NCBI GenBank assembly: GCA_027494055.1
Contig: JAOSJO010000023.1
Coordinates: 617,446-681,445 of the forward strand
Length of the DNA: 64,000 nt
From: Anaerolineae bacterium
Lineage (GTDB): Bacteria; Chloroflexota; Anaerolineae; Aggregatilineales; JAFGMM01
Direction of reading: 5' to 3'
Numbering within the stretch: position 1 is the stretch's first letter; every line of letters begins with the position of its first letter. The notes under the pieces are model-generated. The model was not told the DNA's origin and searched no databases. It was given only the letters and a program-made list of their open reading frames with translations. The position numbers were made by a program, and so were the translations under genes. Of the stretch, positions 49,071-58,710 are shown piece after piece.

Positions 49071-49472
49071 ATGGGCGACCCGCCCACGACCAGGCGCGCA
49101 AGGTCGGCACCGGGGGCGGCGCGTACGCCGAGCGCGGCGATGTGCTCAGCACGCAGCAGATCGGCGTGCTGCCGCAGCGCGGCGACCTCGACGAGGAGCT
49201 GGCCGAGCAGGTGCTGCTCAGGCTCTGGGAGCGCGTGGCCGCGCTCGAGGCGCGCGCCTGCCGCGCTGGGGGCGGAGGTGGCGCACTGGAAGGCGGTGGC
49301 GCTGGCGCACGACCACTACTGGCGCGACCTGGCCGCGGACGTGCGCGGCAACGGGCGCGCGGGGCTCAAGGAGCGCGTGCGCCTGGCGCTGCGCCTGCTG
49401 GCGGTCCTGATTGCGGCCCTCACCGGCCTCGCCGTCGGCGTGCTGCTGATCGCGCGCCACGTCGGGCTGTAG
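49071..49472 (+). CDS. Coiled-coil protein with C-terminal membrane anchor (frameshifted)
   Basis: About 133 residues: VGTGGGAYAERGDVLSTQQI, a coiled coil (DLDEELAEQVLLRLWERVAA and LEARAAALGAEVAHWKAVAL, joined by one shift near 49262), then LKERVRLALRLLAVLIAALT and a membrane anchor ending in GVLLIARHVGL. ATG 49071 is five bases after the fibre stop. The topology would fit a lysis accessory or tail chaperone, but no family is recognised. Confidence 0.6.
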   Translation: MGDPPTTRRARSAPGAARTPSAAMCSARSRSACCRSAATSTRSWPSRCCSGSGSAWPRSRRAPAALGAEVAHWKAVALAHDHYWRDLAADVRGNGRAGLKERVRLALRLLAVLIAALTGLAVGVLLIARHVGL

Positions 49473-49572
49473 CGAGACTCAAATGTCCGGGGTACAGGCA
49501 AGGCACAACTGCCACTCCGGGGCTATGGCGGACGCGCCCGCAGGAGGCGCGCGTCCGCAGAAAGGCGCTGCG

Positions 49573-50026
49573 ATGCGCAGGTTTAGGGTATTAATGGGCT
49601 CGTTGATCGTGCTGGCGCTACTGCTCCTGAGCGCGCCGGCGGCGCTAGCGCAGGGGACCCGCCCCGGAGGTCGACCTGACCGATCTGGGCGCGGTGCTCG
49701 CCTGGCTCGCCAGGCGCGGGCGCGTCGTGGGTTGTCACGCAGCTCTTCGTGTTCGTCGCCGACGTGTGGCCCGGCTGGGCGGCGCTCGACCCGCGCCTTC
49801 AGAATCTGGTGAAGGCAATGGTGATCGTCGCCGTCGCCCTCGGCGCGTCCTGGTTGCTGCAGCAGAACGAGTGGATCGCCCAGGTGCAGCCGGTGTGGGC
49901 TATCGTGGTGAGCGCGCTGCTGGCCGGCTGGCTGGGCGAGCGCCAGGCGACAGAGTCGCGTCCGGCTCGTGCGGGCGCAAAGAGAGCCTGGCCGCGCAGG
50001 CGCAGCGCCGGGGCTACGCCGAGTAG
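49573..50026 (+). CDS. Holin-like small membrane protein with signal peptide (frameshifted)
   Basis: About 150 residues. MRRFRVLMGSLIVLALLLLS begins a signal peptide ending SAPAALAQG. After shifts near 49665 and 49728 it reads LTDLGAVLAWLARRGR and VTQLFVFVADVWPGWAALDP, then two membrane helices (MVIVAVALGASWLLQ, VWAIVVSALLAGWLGE) and a charged end ESLAAQAQRRGYAE, reached with a shift near 49955. Two short helices with a charged tail are typical of holins, so lysis is a reasonable guess. A diverged second copy is at 35768. The gene is last in the element and followed by a terminator. Confidence 0.6.
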
Positions 50027-50043
50027 GCGCGGCCGACCCAAAG

Positions 50044-50075
50044 AGAAAGCCCCGCCAATCCCGGCGGGGCTTTCT
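50044..50075 (+). terminator. Terminator at the right end of the phage-like element
   Basis: 13-bp stem AGAAAGCCCCGCC / GGCGGGGCTTTCT with loop AATCCC, followed by GCATTTC. A near-copy is at 36015-36040. It separates the element from CRISPR array 1, 80 bases further on. Confidence 0.8.
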
Positions 50076-50154
50076 GCATTTCATCCGAGAGACAGGTGTT
50101 CAACCCGTTTCTACCAGTTGAGCTTCACCTCTCCCTGCGTGAAGCTCCTGTCGC

Positions 50155-52206
50155 GCTGCAATGCCCTGACGGGCATTCTTTTCGTTTCCACCTTGCAGGC
50201 GGCGTATGACGCCGTGAACGCGGAGGAGGTTGCAATGCCCTGACGGGCATTCTTTCGTTTCCACCCACCTCGCCTACCTAGCCTTGCGGTGGCGGTCAAC
50301 CGCGAAGCTGCAATGCCCTGACGGGCATTCTTTTCGTTTCCACTCGTGATCCCCATGGGTTACCGGTGTAACCGGACGTGACTACCTTGGTTGCAATGCC
50401 CTGACGGGCATTCTTTTCGTTTCCACCTTATTACACGCAGAACTACGAAGAAGCAATCAACTATCTGGTTGCAATGCCCTGACGGGCATTCTTTTCGTTT
50501 CCACCTAGCGCGCGCAACTTTCGCGTACCACCACAAAAAGTTGCAATGCCCTGACGGGCATTCTTTTCGTTTCCACTCATCACCATCGGCAATCAGCTCT
50601 GGTTAGCGTTCAGGTTGCAATGCCCTGACGGGCATTCTTTCGTTTCCACACCAGTTTGGAGGGGCCTGGCCTGATATGGCCGGGACGTTGCAATGCCCTG
50701 ACGGGCATTCTTTTCGTTTCCACTCCATTCCGTGGACGGCTCGGTCTACATCGCCGGCGTGGGGTTGCAATGCCCTGACGGGCATTCTTTTTCGTTTCCA
50801 CCGACCCGGAAAATTGGTCGCACGTCGATGAAGCTACGTTGCAATGCCCTGACGGGCATTCTTTTTCGTTTCCACCCTGCGTAACGGCGTACTCAGGCCG
50901 GGGCTGAGCGAGCGCCTCCAGGCAGGTTGCAATGCCCTGACGGGCATTCTTTTCGTTTCCACCTGGGCACGCTCGCCGCGCAAGTCATCAAGCGCCATCC
51001 GCGTTGCAATGCCCTGACGGGCATTCTTTTTCGTTTCCACGCTGCGCAACGGCTGTCAGGTGCGCGAGCGAGCGCTACCGGCGGAAGGGTTGCAATGCCC
51101 TGACGGGCATTCTTTTCGTTTCCACGCCGCCTGGGCGCTCAAGGGCGCGACTAACCGCGTGTTGCAATGCCCTGACGGGCATTCTTTTCGTTTCCACGCT
51201 GGTGCATGAGGTCGGCATCAACCGAGGCCCTTGAGCTGTTGCAATGCCCTGACGGGCATTCTTTTCGTTTCCACGTACAGTCGCCGGCTGCTAGGCGCGC
51301 GTGGCTGGCACGTGAAGGGGTTGCAATGCCCTGACGGGCATTCTTTTCGTTTCCACCTGCGGGCGGACGCGACCTCGAACGTGGTGGTGACTGGGGAACG
51401 CGGTTGCAATGCCCTGACGGGCATTCTTTTCGTTTCCACCAGAGGGTCCTGCATCTGCGAACGCGCGCACTCGGCCACGGGTTGCAATGCCCTGACGGGC
51501 ATTCTTTTCGTTTCCACTTCTCCTGCTCCGCGTGGATTCCCCCGACCAGACCCGTGACCGTTGCAATGCCCTGACGGGCATTCTTTTCGTTTCCCGGCAT
51601 TGCTCCGGGTGGGCTGGACGCATGTAGGGGTTGCAATGCCCTGACGGGCATTCTTTTCGTTTCCACCGCTGCCGCGGCTGAGACCATGGTGGGTGACTCG
51701 CGTTGCAATGCCCTGACGGGCATTCTTTTCGTTTCCACGTGAGCACAGCTTCCACGGAAAGGACCATAGACCATGGTTGCAATGCCCTGACGGGCATTCT
51801 TTTCGTTTCCAATCCGACACTCGACACGCGCAACCCACCGGGATCCGATCACGTTGCAATGCCTGACGGGCATTCTTTTCGTTTCCACCAGTAGTGGGCT
51901 TCGTCGGGCCGGTTGTCGGCGTACGCTGCCGCGTTGCAATGCCCTGACGGGCATTCTTTTCGTTTCCGGAATGGCGGTTCCACCAAGTCTTCTGGATGCA
52001 TCGCGGATTGGGTTGCAATGCCTGACGGGCATTCTTTTCGTTTCCTTGCCGTTGGGGCAACGAGCTCGCTGGCGGCTGATCCCCGCCAGCCGGTTGCAAT
52101 GCCCTGACGGGCATTCTTTTCGTTTCCACGGGTCGCGGTGGGGCTGTGCCACGGCAGACGACCACCATCGTTGCAATGCCCTGACGGGCATTCTTTTCGT
52201 TTCCAC
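50155..52206 (-). CRISPR. CRISPR array 1, 27 repeats of 37 nt, transcribed on the minus strand
   Basis: Twenty-seven repeats with 26 spacers of about 34-48 bases. In the direction of transcription (minus) the repeat begins GTGGAAACG and ends ATTGCAAC; the last eight bases would be the crRNA 5' handle. A 7-bp stem (AATGCCC/GGGCATT, loop of four) is typical of repeats cut by Cas6. The leader is on the right (52207 on), so the newest spacers are near 52170. Most repeats are identical; two read TTT and three read TTTTT where the others read TTTT, two have CC for CCC, and a few near 51594-52045 lack the terminal A-C. First repeat 50155, last 52170-52206. Confidence 0.97.
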
Positions 52207-52560
52207 TTATATTTCAAATTCCCTGATCTGTCAAATCCGGCCCAAACCCCTAACCGTTTGGGGCTCAACGGGTTAATGGGCGTTCGCAAATCTGCAAAAA
52301 TCTGAGTCTGCGAGCAATCCACTATAGGATGAAAACGCGCGATTGCTCCGCAATTGCGTCCCCACATGCCGTTAGCCGCTTCCTTTGCCGCAGCACACAG
52401 CGGCCTTGTATGATCGAGAACCACAGCTTCATCGATGAAATCCGGCCTTTGACCGCGTTGCTTACTCCTGAGTAAGTGGCCCGAACGTTTTAACGTGTTG
52501 CGCGCTCTCGCATTATGTCGAGCAAACCGCCCAGAATCTGCGAGCAATCCGGGGGGTAAG
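52207..52560 (-). promoter_or_regulatory. CRISPR leader of array 1
   Basis: About 355 bases that match, as reverse complement, 62641-63015 before array 2. Conserved blocks include the repeat-proximal TTATATTTCA, CTGATCTGTCAAATCCGG and CTTCATCGATGAAATCC. The 14-mer TCTGCGAGCAATCC occurs twice, at 52307 and 52537, exactly 230 bases apart. No convincing coding sequence. It carries the promoter for the array and the site for spacer integration. Confidence 0.85.
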
Positions 52561-52581
52561 GCCCTTCGGCGTTTGCTCGCA

Positions 52582-52872
52582 TCAACTCACAAGGCAGTCC
52601 TCATCCGACGCGGCCTCGACGCTCGCTGCCGTGACCTCGATCTTCTTCTGGCAGGCGGCGCAAAGCCTCATAGTAGCGCACCTGATCCAGCCTGGGCTTG
52701 ATCGTACGCCGGACGATCCGTTTCATCCGCGCGACTGCTGCCTCATCAAGCAGGCACTCGAACACTATACTGCACCGGGGTCCCGAAGTCGAGCAGGCGG
52801 TCATTGCGGCCGCGTGCGCCGCCGATCGTCGCTGATATCGTACGCTACCACGATGAAATGCTTTCTGTCCAT
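52582..52872 (-). CDS. cas2: CRISPR adaptation nuclease-fold protein Cas2 (two frameshifts)
   Basis: About 96 residues after correction. ATG 52872 begins MDRKHFIVVAYDISDDRRRT, with the family Asp at the end of the first strand. One shift near 52800 leads to LDFGTPVQYSVFECLLDEA, then AVARMKRIVRRTIKPRLDQV and RYY; a second shift near 52668 leads to CAACQKKIEV and a stop at 52582. Cas2 bridges two Cas1 dimers in the integration complex. It is 84 bases downstream of cas1 and ends about 20 bases before the leader of array 1. Confidence 0.9.
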
Positions 52873-52956
52873 GATCAGAGACCGTTTGAAAGGGTTCCCC
52901 CGGCTAAAGCCGAAAGGGCCCGAAACTAGCGCGCCTGTTGGACTTCTCCAATGGCC

Positions 52957-53953
52957 TCACCTCCCGACAAATGGGACGTACTTCGCCGCGTCCCCCTCGA
53001 TCACCTGGCGCAGGCGGCGCATCTGCACTTCGAACATCTTGAAGTAGCTCAGAGGGCGTTCTGCCAGCGGATGGTAGACCTGTGTCCCTAATCGAAACTG
53101 GTAACGCTGGAAGAAGTCGCGCAGGGCGCGGCGTTTCAGGAACGTCGCGCCGCCCTCGCCCTCCACAAAGTCACCTTCGCGAATTGTTCCCTTGTTGACC
53201 AGGTACAGAACGACCAGGTCCACGACAATCGGGCGGAACTCCTCGACCAGGTCGAGCGCCAGCGCCGGGCGTCCGTACTTGTCGGCGTGAAAGAACCCGT
53301 CGTAGGGGTCCAGCCCGACAATCTCCGCCGCCGCGATCAGGTTGGCAGTCAGCAGGCTGTAGCCGAGGCTCAGCATGGCGTTGACCGGGTCGCGCGGCGG
53401 TCGGCGGGTGCGGCGCGTAAAACGTCATCGCCGGGCGGAGCGCCGCGCGGTACACCGAAAAGTAGGCCCCGCGCTGCGCTCCCCTCGATCCCACGCGGGG
53501 TCTCCAGATCGTCCGCCGACTCGACCTTGCTCAGCGCCTGGTTGAGCCGTTCGACCGCGCCCGGCTCATCGATACCGCGCGACCGGACCATGCGCTGCGC
53601 CATCGTGCGGCAGTTGCGCAGCTGCCGGCCACGATCGCCCGCCCGATCTCCAGGCAGAACGCCCGGTCGTGGGCACACTCATACTGCTTGTGGCGCAGCG
53701 GAAGGTTGAGCTGTTCGGCTGGTCGCAGCCGGCCCAACAGCTTGCCGGCCTGCGTCAGCAGGGTCAGCCCGATCCCATCGCCGAGCAGTGCGCGCATCGC
53801 CGGTGTGGTCACCCCGACGTTGCCGACGAGCACCACCTCGCCCACGCGCGCGCGCGGCACGCGCATCAGCACCACATCGTGCTTGATCACTTCGAGGGTG
53901 TGGTAGCGCTTCTCCAATCGCGCGCCCTGTTCGGTCACGTAAAGTGTCGCCAT
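52957..53953 (-). CDS. cas1: CRISPR integrase Cas1 (several frameshifts)
   Basis: About 330 residues. ATG 53953 starts MATLYVTEQGARLEKRYHTL; HDVVLMRVPRARVGEVVLVG and GIGLTLLTQAGKLLGRLRPA belong to the N-terminal beta domain. The catalytic domain, in other frames after shifts near 53630, 53470 and 53385, holds RGIEGSAAR (catalytic Glu), NAMLSLGYSLLTANLIAAAE, GLDPYDGFFHADKYGRPALA (His) and LDLVEEFRPIVVDLV (Asp). All three metal ligands are present. The ATG overlaps the stop of the reverse transcriptase (TGATG), so the two are translationally coupled. Confidence 0.93.
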
Positions 53954-54838
53954 CACTCGTACCCATCCGGCCCCTGCCAGGGCCTCACGAACTTCCCCTT
54001 GACCTCGACGCGCTTCTGCCGCCACAGGTAGCTGTACATGTCACGGTAGAAGTGCACGCCGAGGAATTCGAAACCCTGCGCGAACGACGCCAACTGCGTC
54101 TTGTTCGGCTCGAGCTTCAGCTTCAGGTCCCGCAAGATGAAGGCCGTCGCAAGCAACGCGCGGTGAGCGTGGCGCTCGGTGTGACATCACCACGAAGTCG
54201 TCAGCGTAGCGCACCGGAAGGTAGCCGTTCTCCACCAGCGCCACGTCGAGCCGGTGCAGGAAGATGTTGCACAGCAGCGGCGAGATCACCGCGCCAAGTG
54301 CGATGCCACACCGGTCGTCGTCATCTTCCCTGCATCTGCACGAGCCATGTCGATGAGCCGGCGGATGTCGGCGTCGTCGATGTCTTCGGCCACGAATGGC
54401 GCAGCAGGCCGTGGTCGAAGCTGGGAAAGCAGTCGTCGATGTCGGCGTCGAGCACCCAACTGAACCCCTTGTCGCGGAATGCGACAATCCGCTCAACGGC
54501 GTCGCCCACGCCCCGACCTGGCCGGTAGCCGTAGCTGCAGTCGAGGAACTTGCGCTCGAAAACCGGCTCCAGCACGTTCAGTACCGCGCGCTGGAGCACG
54601 CGGTCCGTCACCGTAAGGATGGTGAGGATACGCACCCGCCGACGGGCTTGCGGATGCGAAACCGCCGCACGGGGAGCGGTCGGTACTGGTTCATCACGAC
54701 GTCACGGCGCAGCGCGTAGAGGTTAGCCTCCCAGTCACGCCCCCACCGGATGATGCTCACGCCGTCCACGCCGGCGACACCCCAGTTTGCCGCGACCTGT
54801 TCCCAGGCGGTGCGCAGGTTGTCGAAAAGCAAGCGCAC
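53953..54838 (-). CDS. CRISPR-associated reverse transcriptase, group II intron-like (several frameshifts)
   Basis: About 295 residues. LRTAWEQVAANWGVAGVDGV, then NQYRPLPVRRFRIRKPVGG (motifs 1-2), VTDRVLQRAVLNVLEPVFER, CSYGYRPGRGVGDAV (motif 2a), DADIDDCFPSFDHGLL (motif 3, first catalytic Asp), GIALGAVISPLLCNIFLHRL (motif 4), LPVRYADDFVVM (motif 5, catalytic YADD), LKLKLEPNKTQ (motif 6) and GFEFLGVHFY (motif 7). Shifts near 54630, 54390, 54340 and 54170. No maturase or endonuclease domain and no intron RNA are seen, so it is a dedicated RT coupled to cas1. RTs of this kind let some type III systems take spacers from RNA. Motif 4 reads ALG where PQG is usual. Confidence 0.9.
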
Positions 54839-55057
54839 GGTCGATTAGGCGCATCGTTTTCTTTACCAGTTGCGCAGCCTTGAATTCTGTCCTATATTAT
54901 AAGCTAACATTGCTCTCCTCCGACGGCATAGGCATCAGTGCCCATTCACACCTGCCCTGGGGTGTATCCTCTCGCTAAGCGTACTTGCTTTCTTTCAGTA
55001 GTGCCGGTTGTTGTTGGCTTCGATTGGCGTGGGTCTCAGCTCAATACGGATCGTACC
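54839..55057. promoter_or_regulatory. Divergent promoter region between adaptation and effector operons
   Basis: About 220 bases, AT-rich in 54880-54930 (contains TATATTATAAGC near 54891) against a GC-rich background. It must drive RT-cas1-cas2 to the left and cas10-csm to the right. No gene recognised. Confidence 0.4.
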
Positions 55058-57481
55058 TTGCTGAATGAAGCTCGAGAAATCGCCCATGACGGAACTCTCG
55101 AGAAGATTGCAGTTGCCGCGCTGCTACGGCGTCGACGGGTTCGGGTCGCCATCGCCTGAGGCGCCGGAGGCGTTCCGGCTCCCCACCGGACGACCCGTCA
55201 GCCCGGTTGATCAACCTGGCGAGCGCGATGACCACCGGAGCGGCATTGAGACTTCGGAGGTTCAGCCGAGCGCGATGCCCCTTCGCTCCATCTTTAGCCA
55301 ACTGCGCCTGCACCACCACCGCCGATCAGCTGCGTCTCGCGGAGCCAGACCCAGGTCGCTGACTGGGGCCAGCTCAAGCCGACACCAGCGCCCCCGAAGA
55401 AGCGGCTCTGACCACGGCACACAGCGCCCTGTGGAACGAGTTTGTGGACCGCGCCAATGCGCTTGCTTTACAGACGCGGCCTCCCGCGGGCGCGCCGAAG
55501 TGTATCTCGAAAGCCTGTATCACCCTGATGGCGCGCTACGCGACCGCCCTTCCCGCTCCCCATTACGGCGCCGAGCCGGACATCTCGCTTTTCGATCACA
55601 ATCGGATTGTCGCCGCGCTCTCAGTGTGTCTGGCGCAACTGGACCAGGACGCCATCGACGCGCTCAGCGCCGGGACTGGCGTACCCAGAATACCGACGTC
55701 GCGCTGCTCGTTGGGGGGGACATTTCGGGCGTGCAGGACTTCATCTACACCATCACGTCGGCGCACGCCGCACAGACACTGCGCGGTCGCTCCTTTACCT
55801 GCAACTGCTGACCGAAGCGGTCCTGCGATACGTCCTGCACCGGCTGGGACTGCCGATCACGAACGTAATCTACAGCGGCGGCGCGCATTTCTTCCTTCTG
55901 GCGTCGGCTGACTCTGCGGGCGCGCTGGCGGAGATTCAGGCGGAGGTTACCGCGAAGCTGCTGAAGCATCACGGCATCGATCTATACCTGGCGCTGGGCT
56001 GGACCCCTGTTACCGCTGCCGACTTTCAGCCAGGCCGTATGCCGGCGTGCTGGTCGGCAATGCACGCGAAACTCGGCCAGGCAAAAACATGCGCGCTACC
56101 AGGAACTGGGCGACACGATGTACGCTGAGGTCTTCGCGCCAGGGACCCACGGCGGAAACGACCGGGCGACCTGTTCCATCTGCCATACGGAGTGGCCGGA
56201 GGAACTCGAAGAAGTGGAAGGCGACCGGGTTGGGCCGTTGTGCCGCTCGTTTCGCGAGGACCTGGGTAAGCGGCTGCCCAGCGCTGAGTACCTTGTATTG
56301 GGCATCGGCGCGCCCAGCGCCGCAGTCGACCCGCGGTGACCGCTTCGCGGCCCTGCACGAATTCGGGCTGGGCGTTGCGCTGGTTGAAAAGGGCGTCAAG
56401 CTGCAATCAGATCGGGCAGAGCGCCTGAGAGACGCCGGCTATCTTGAGCGCTGGCGCTACACGATGGAGCTGGCGGTATCAAATCGGCTGACGTCGCTAT
56501 CGACGGCGGGCCTCTGAAGCCAATGGCGCATGGCACCCGCTACATGGTGAACCTTGTCCCCCTGGACGCGCATTCTCAGATCGTGACGTTTGATGATCTT
56601 CAGGACTGCGCTCGTGGCATCCACCGCCTGGGCGTGCTCCGAATGGACGTGGACAACCTGGGCGACGTCTTCAGCCGTGGCCTCGGCGACGACGCCACCC
56701 TCAGCCGGCTGGCCGCGCTCAGCCGGGTGATGGCGCTGTTCTTCGAGGGCCGGGTCGGTGTGATTGCAGAGAGGCCAATCAGGTGCGTGGGGCGGAGGTC
56801 GTCTACGCCGTCTATGCCGGTGGGGATGATCTCTTCCTCATCGCTCCCTGGGACATGGTCCCGGTGCTGGCGCGACGCATCCAATCGGAACTGGTTGAGT
56901 TCGTCGGCGGCCATCCTGGACATTCACGTAAGCGCAGGAATCAGCCTCATCGGCGGCACGTATCCCGTCTACCAGGCCGCGTGAAGACGCCGGGGCCGCA
57001 CTTGACGACCAGGCCAAGAAGCGCGACGGAAAGGATGCCATCAGCTTCCTGGGCAGGGCGTGCAAGTGGCACGAGGAGTTCGAGGAGGTCGAGCACATTC
57101 AATACGCTGCTTGAGCTGGATGAAAGGCGCGCCGGCAGGGCTGCTTTTACCCGACTGCTCGCCCTCGACGCCCTGCGCGAGGCGACGCAGCGCCGTCGTG
57201 ACGACGAAGGACGTCGCACAACCTGGGCCGGCCCCTGGCTGTGGCGGGGTTCGTACACGTTGGTGAGGCTGGCGAACCAGTACTCCGGGATTCATGACGA
57301 TATCCTGGCGCTGCATAAGCGGCTGACCGAGCAGAACTTCGGTAACCTGCCACACGTGGCGCTTGCCGCCCGGTGGGCGCAGCTTCGTCTACGGCGTGAT
57401 GAACGGCGACAGACTGATCTCGAAAGGAAAACAGAGGACGTCAATGAGCGTTCAGGCAATCATTCGCGACGGAGATGCTAA
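55058..57481 (+). CDS. cas10: Type III-A signature protein Cas10/Csm1 (many frameshifts, HD domain reduced)
   Basis: About 800 residues. The start (TTG 55058, REIAHDGTLEKIAVAALL) matches Csm1, but the H-D-x-G-K motif that should follow is absent and only ~75 bases separate it from the region encoding DDPSARLINLASAMTTGA, so most of the HD nuclease domain is missing. Then LRSIFSQLRLHHH, ALLVGGDISGVQDFIYTITS, LRGRSFYLQLLTEAVLRYV, LPITNVIYSGGAHFFLLA, a CSICHTEW zinc knuckle, VLRMDVDNLGDVFSRGL and the cyclase site YAVYAGGDDLFLIAP. These make cyclic oligoadenylate on target RNA binding. Shifts occur about every 200-300 bases. First gene of the effector operon; the end near 57481 is approximate. Confidence 0.9.
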
Positions 57482-57844
57482 GGCTCTTGTAGATTACCGC
57501 CAAGCGACATGGGCCAGAACCCAAACAGGGCGGACTTACAACGAGGCAAGATTCGCGGCGTGTTCTCGAGAAGTGCGCCAGATCGAAACGTTGCGCCAGC
57601 ACGAAGACTGGGCGCAGGTGCGCAGTCAGCTCCAGTTGTGTCAAGCCCGCGTCTGGTCTACCAGGCCGCAAAGGAGAAGAACAAGAACCGTGGCATCAAT
57701 CAACTGCGAGGACATGTTGACAGAGGCCATCGAGGCAGTATTCGCAGGAGTCCCCAAGATAATGAGTTCATGATCCGCTTCGATCGATTCATCGAGTTTT
57801 TCGAAGCGTTGCTCGCCTATCTCTATGCAGCGGGCGGCAATTAG
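57444..57844 (+). CDS. csm2: Type III-A effector small subunit Csm2 (two frameshifts)
   Basis: About 133 residues, helical. ATG 57444 starts MSVQAIIRDGDAKALVDYRQ. After a shift near 57650 it reads RLVYQAAKEKNKNRGINQLR and, after another near 57745, EDNEFMIRFDRFIEFFEALL ending AYLYAAGGN. The L-V-Y-Q-A-A and F-x-R-F-x-x-F-x-E-A-x-x-A-Y blocks are typical of Csm2, which lines the crRNA-target duplex. It lies between cas10 and csm3 as in other III-A loci. Confidence 0.88.
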
Positions 57845-57867
57845 TGTCCGCACGTGGGGGCAATATC

Positions 57868-58704
57868 ATGAGTGAACAAGGGCAGTCTGGTTCAAAAATG
57901 TACGGTCGGGTGTTCATCTCCTGCTCATCGAGACCGTGACCGGGCTTCACATCGGCGGGTCGGATGAAGGCATTCCAGATTGTGGGATTGACAACACGGT
58001 GATCCGTAACCCGTTCAACAACGAACCCTATATCCCTGGCTCCAGCCTCCGGGGGAAGAATGCGGTCGAGCTTGAAAAGCTCCTTGGACTGGCACCGACA
58101 TTCTCAATTGGCCGTCATAGTCAGCATCCACATTCTGCGAGGACGAAGCCGCCTACACTCAGTGCGGTGTGTGCCGCATCTTTGGTGTTCCCGGAGCTAT
58201 GCCGCGTGAGCAAGCCGAGGCAGAAGTGAGTGTAAGAGCAAGAGTTCCACGGTGGACCAACGCGGCTGATCGTGCGCGATGTTGCACCGCGCGCGAGCCA
58301 CGCGGAGTTGATTAGAACACGCACCGATCTTCCGTTCACAGAGGTGAAAACAGAGGCCGCTATTGACCGCGTAACCAGCGCTGCGGTTCCGCGTCCAATG
58401 GAACGAGTACCAGCAGGGGTGCTGTTTGGACCGGCTCAACTCGTGTTCCAGTGTCTTTGGCGAGCAGGACTTTGATCTACTCGAAAATGTGTTCAAGGCC
58501 CTGCGTCTGGTTGAGGACAGCTACCTTGGGGCCAAGGCTCTCGCGGCAGTGGGCAAGTTCGTTTCCGGAAATTCGAAATCCTGGCGAGGAAGTATGTCGG
58601 GGACGATGTTCCTCTGCATGAAGGGTCATTAGTCGTTGTCAGGTGTAGAGACAGCATTGGATGAAATCATCGAGAAGGCACGTCAAGCCATACCGGTGAG
58701 GTAG
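57868..58704 (+). CDS. csm3: Type III-A backbone ribonuclease Csm3 (frameshifted)
   Basis: About 275 residues. ATG 57868 gives MSEQGQSGSKMYGRVFISC; one shift leads to LIETVTGLHIGGSDEGIPDC and GIDNTVIRNPFNNEPYIPGS, which includes the catalytic Asp of target-RNA cleavage (GID). SLRGKNAVELEKLLGL, CGVCRIFGVPGA, then TRLIVRDVAPRASHAELIRT and FGEQDFDLLENVFKALRLVE follow over shifts near 58115, 58250 and 58445. Several copies per complex cut bound RNA every six nucleotides. A GGGGG ribosome site precedes the start. Confidence 0.9.
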
Positions 58705-58710
58705 CGGCTC

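Noticed and set aside
51151..52206. Long repetitive proteins (NARQGIAT-like) across array 1
   Set aside because: They are translations of CRISPR repeats; repeat-plus-spacer lengths happen to keep frames open.
51849..52547. Open frame through leader 1 and a similar one through leader 2 (62791-62991)
   Set aside because: The leaders match at DNA level but the frames are not conserved between the two copies, so the similarity is not due to coding.
53953..54838. Group II intron carrying the RT
   Set aside because: No maturase or endonuclease domain, no intron RNA boundary, and the RT stop overlaps the cas1 start.
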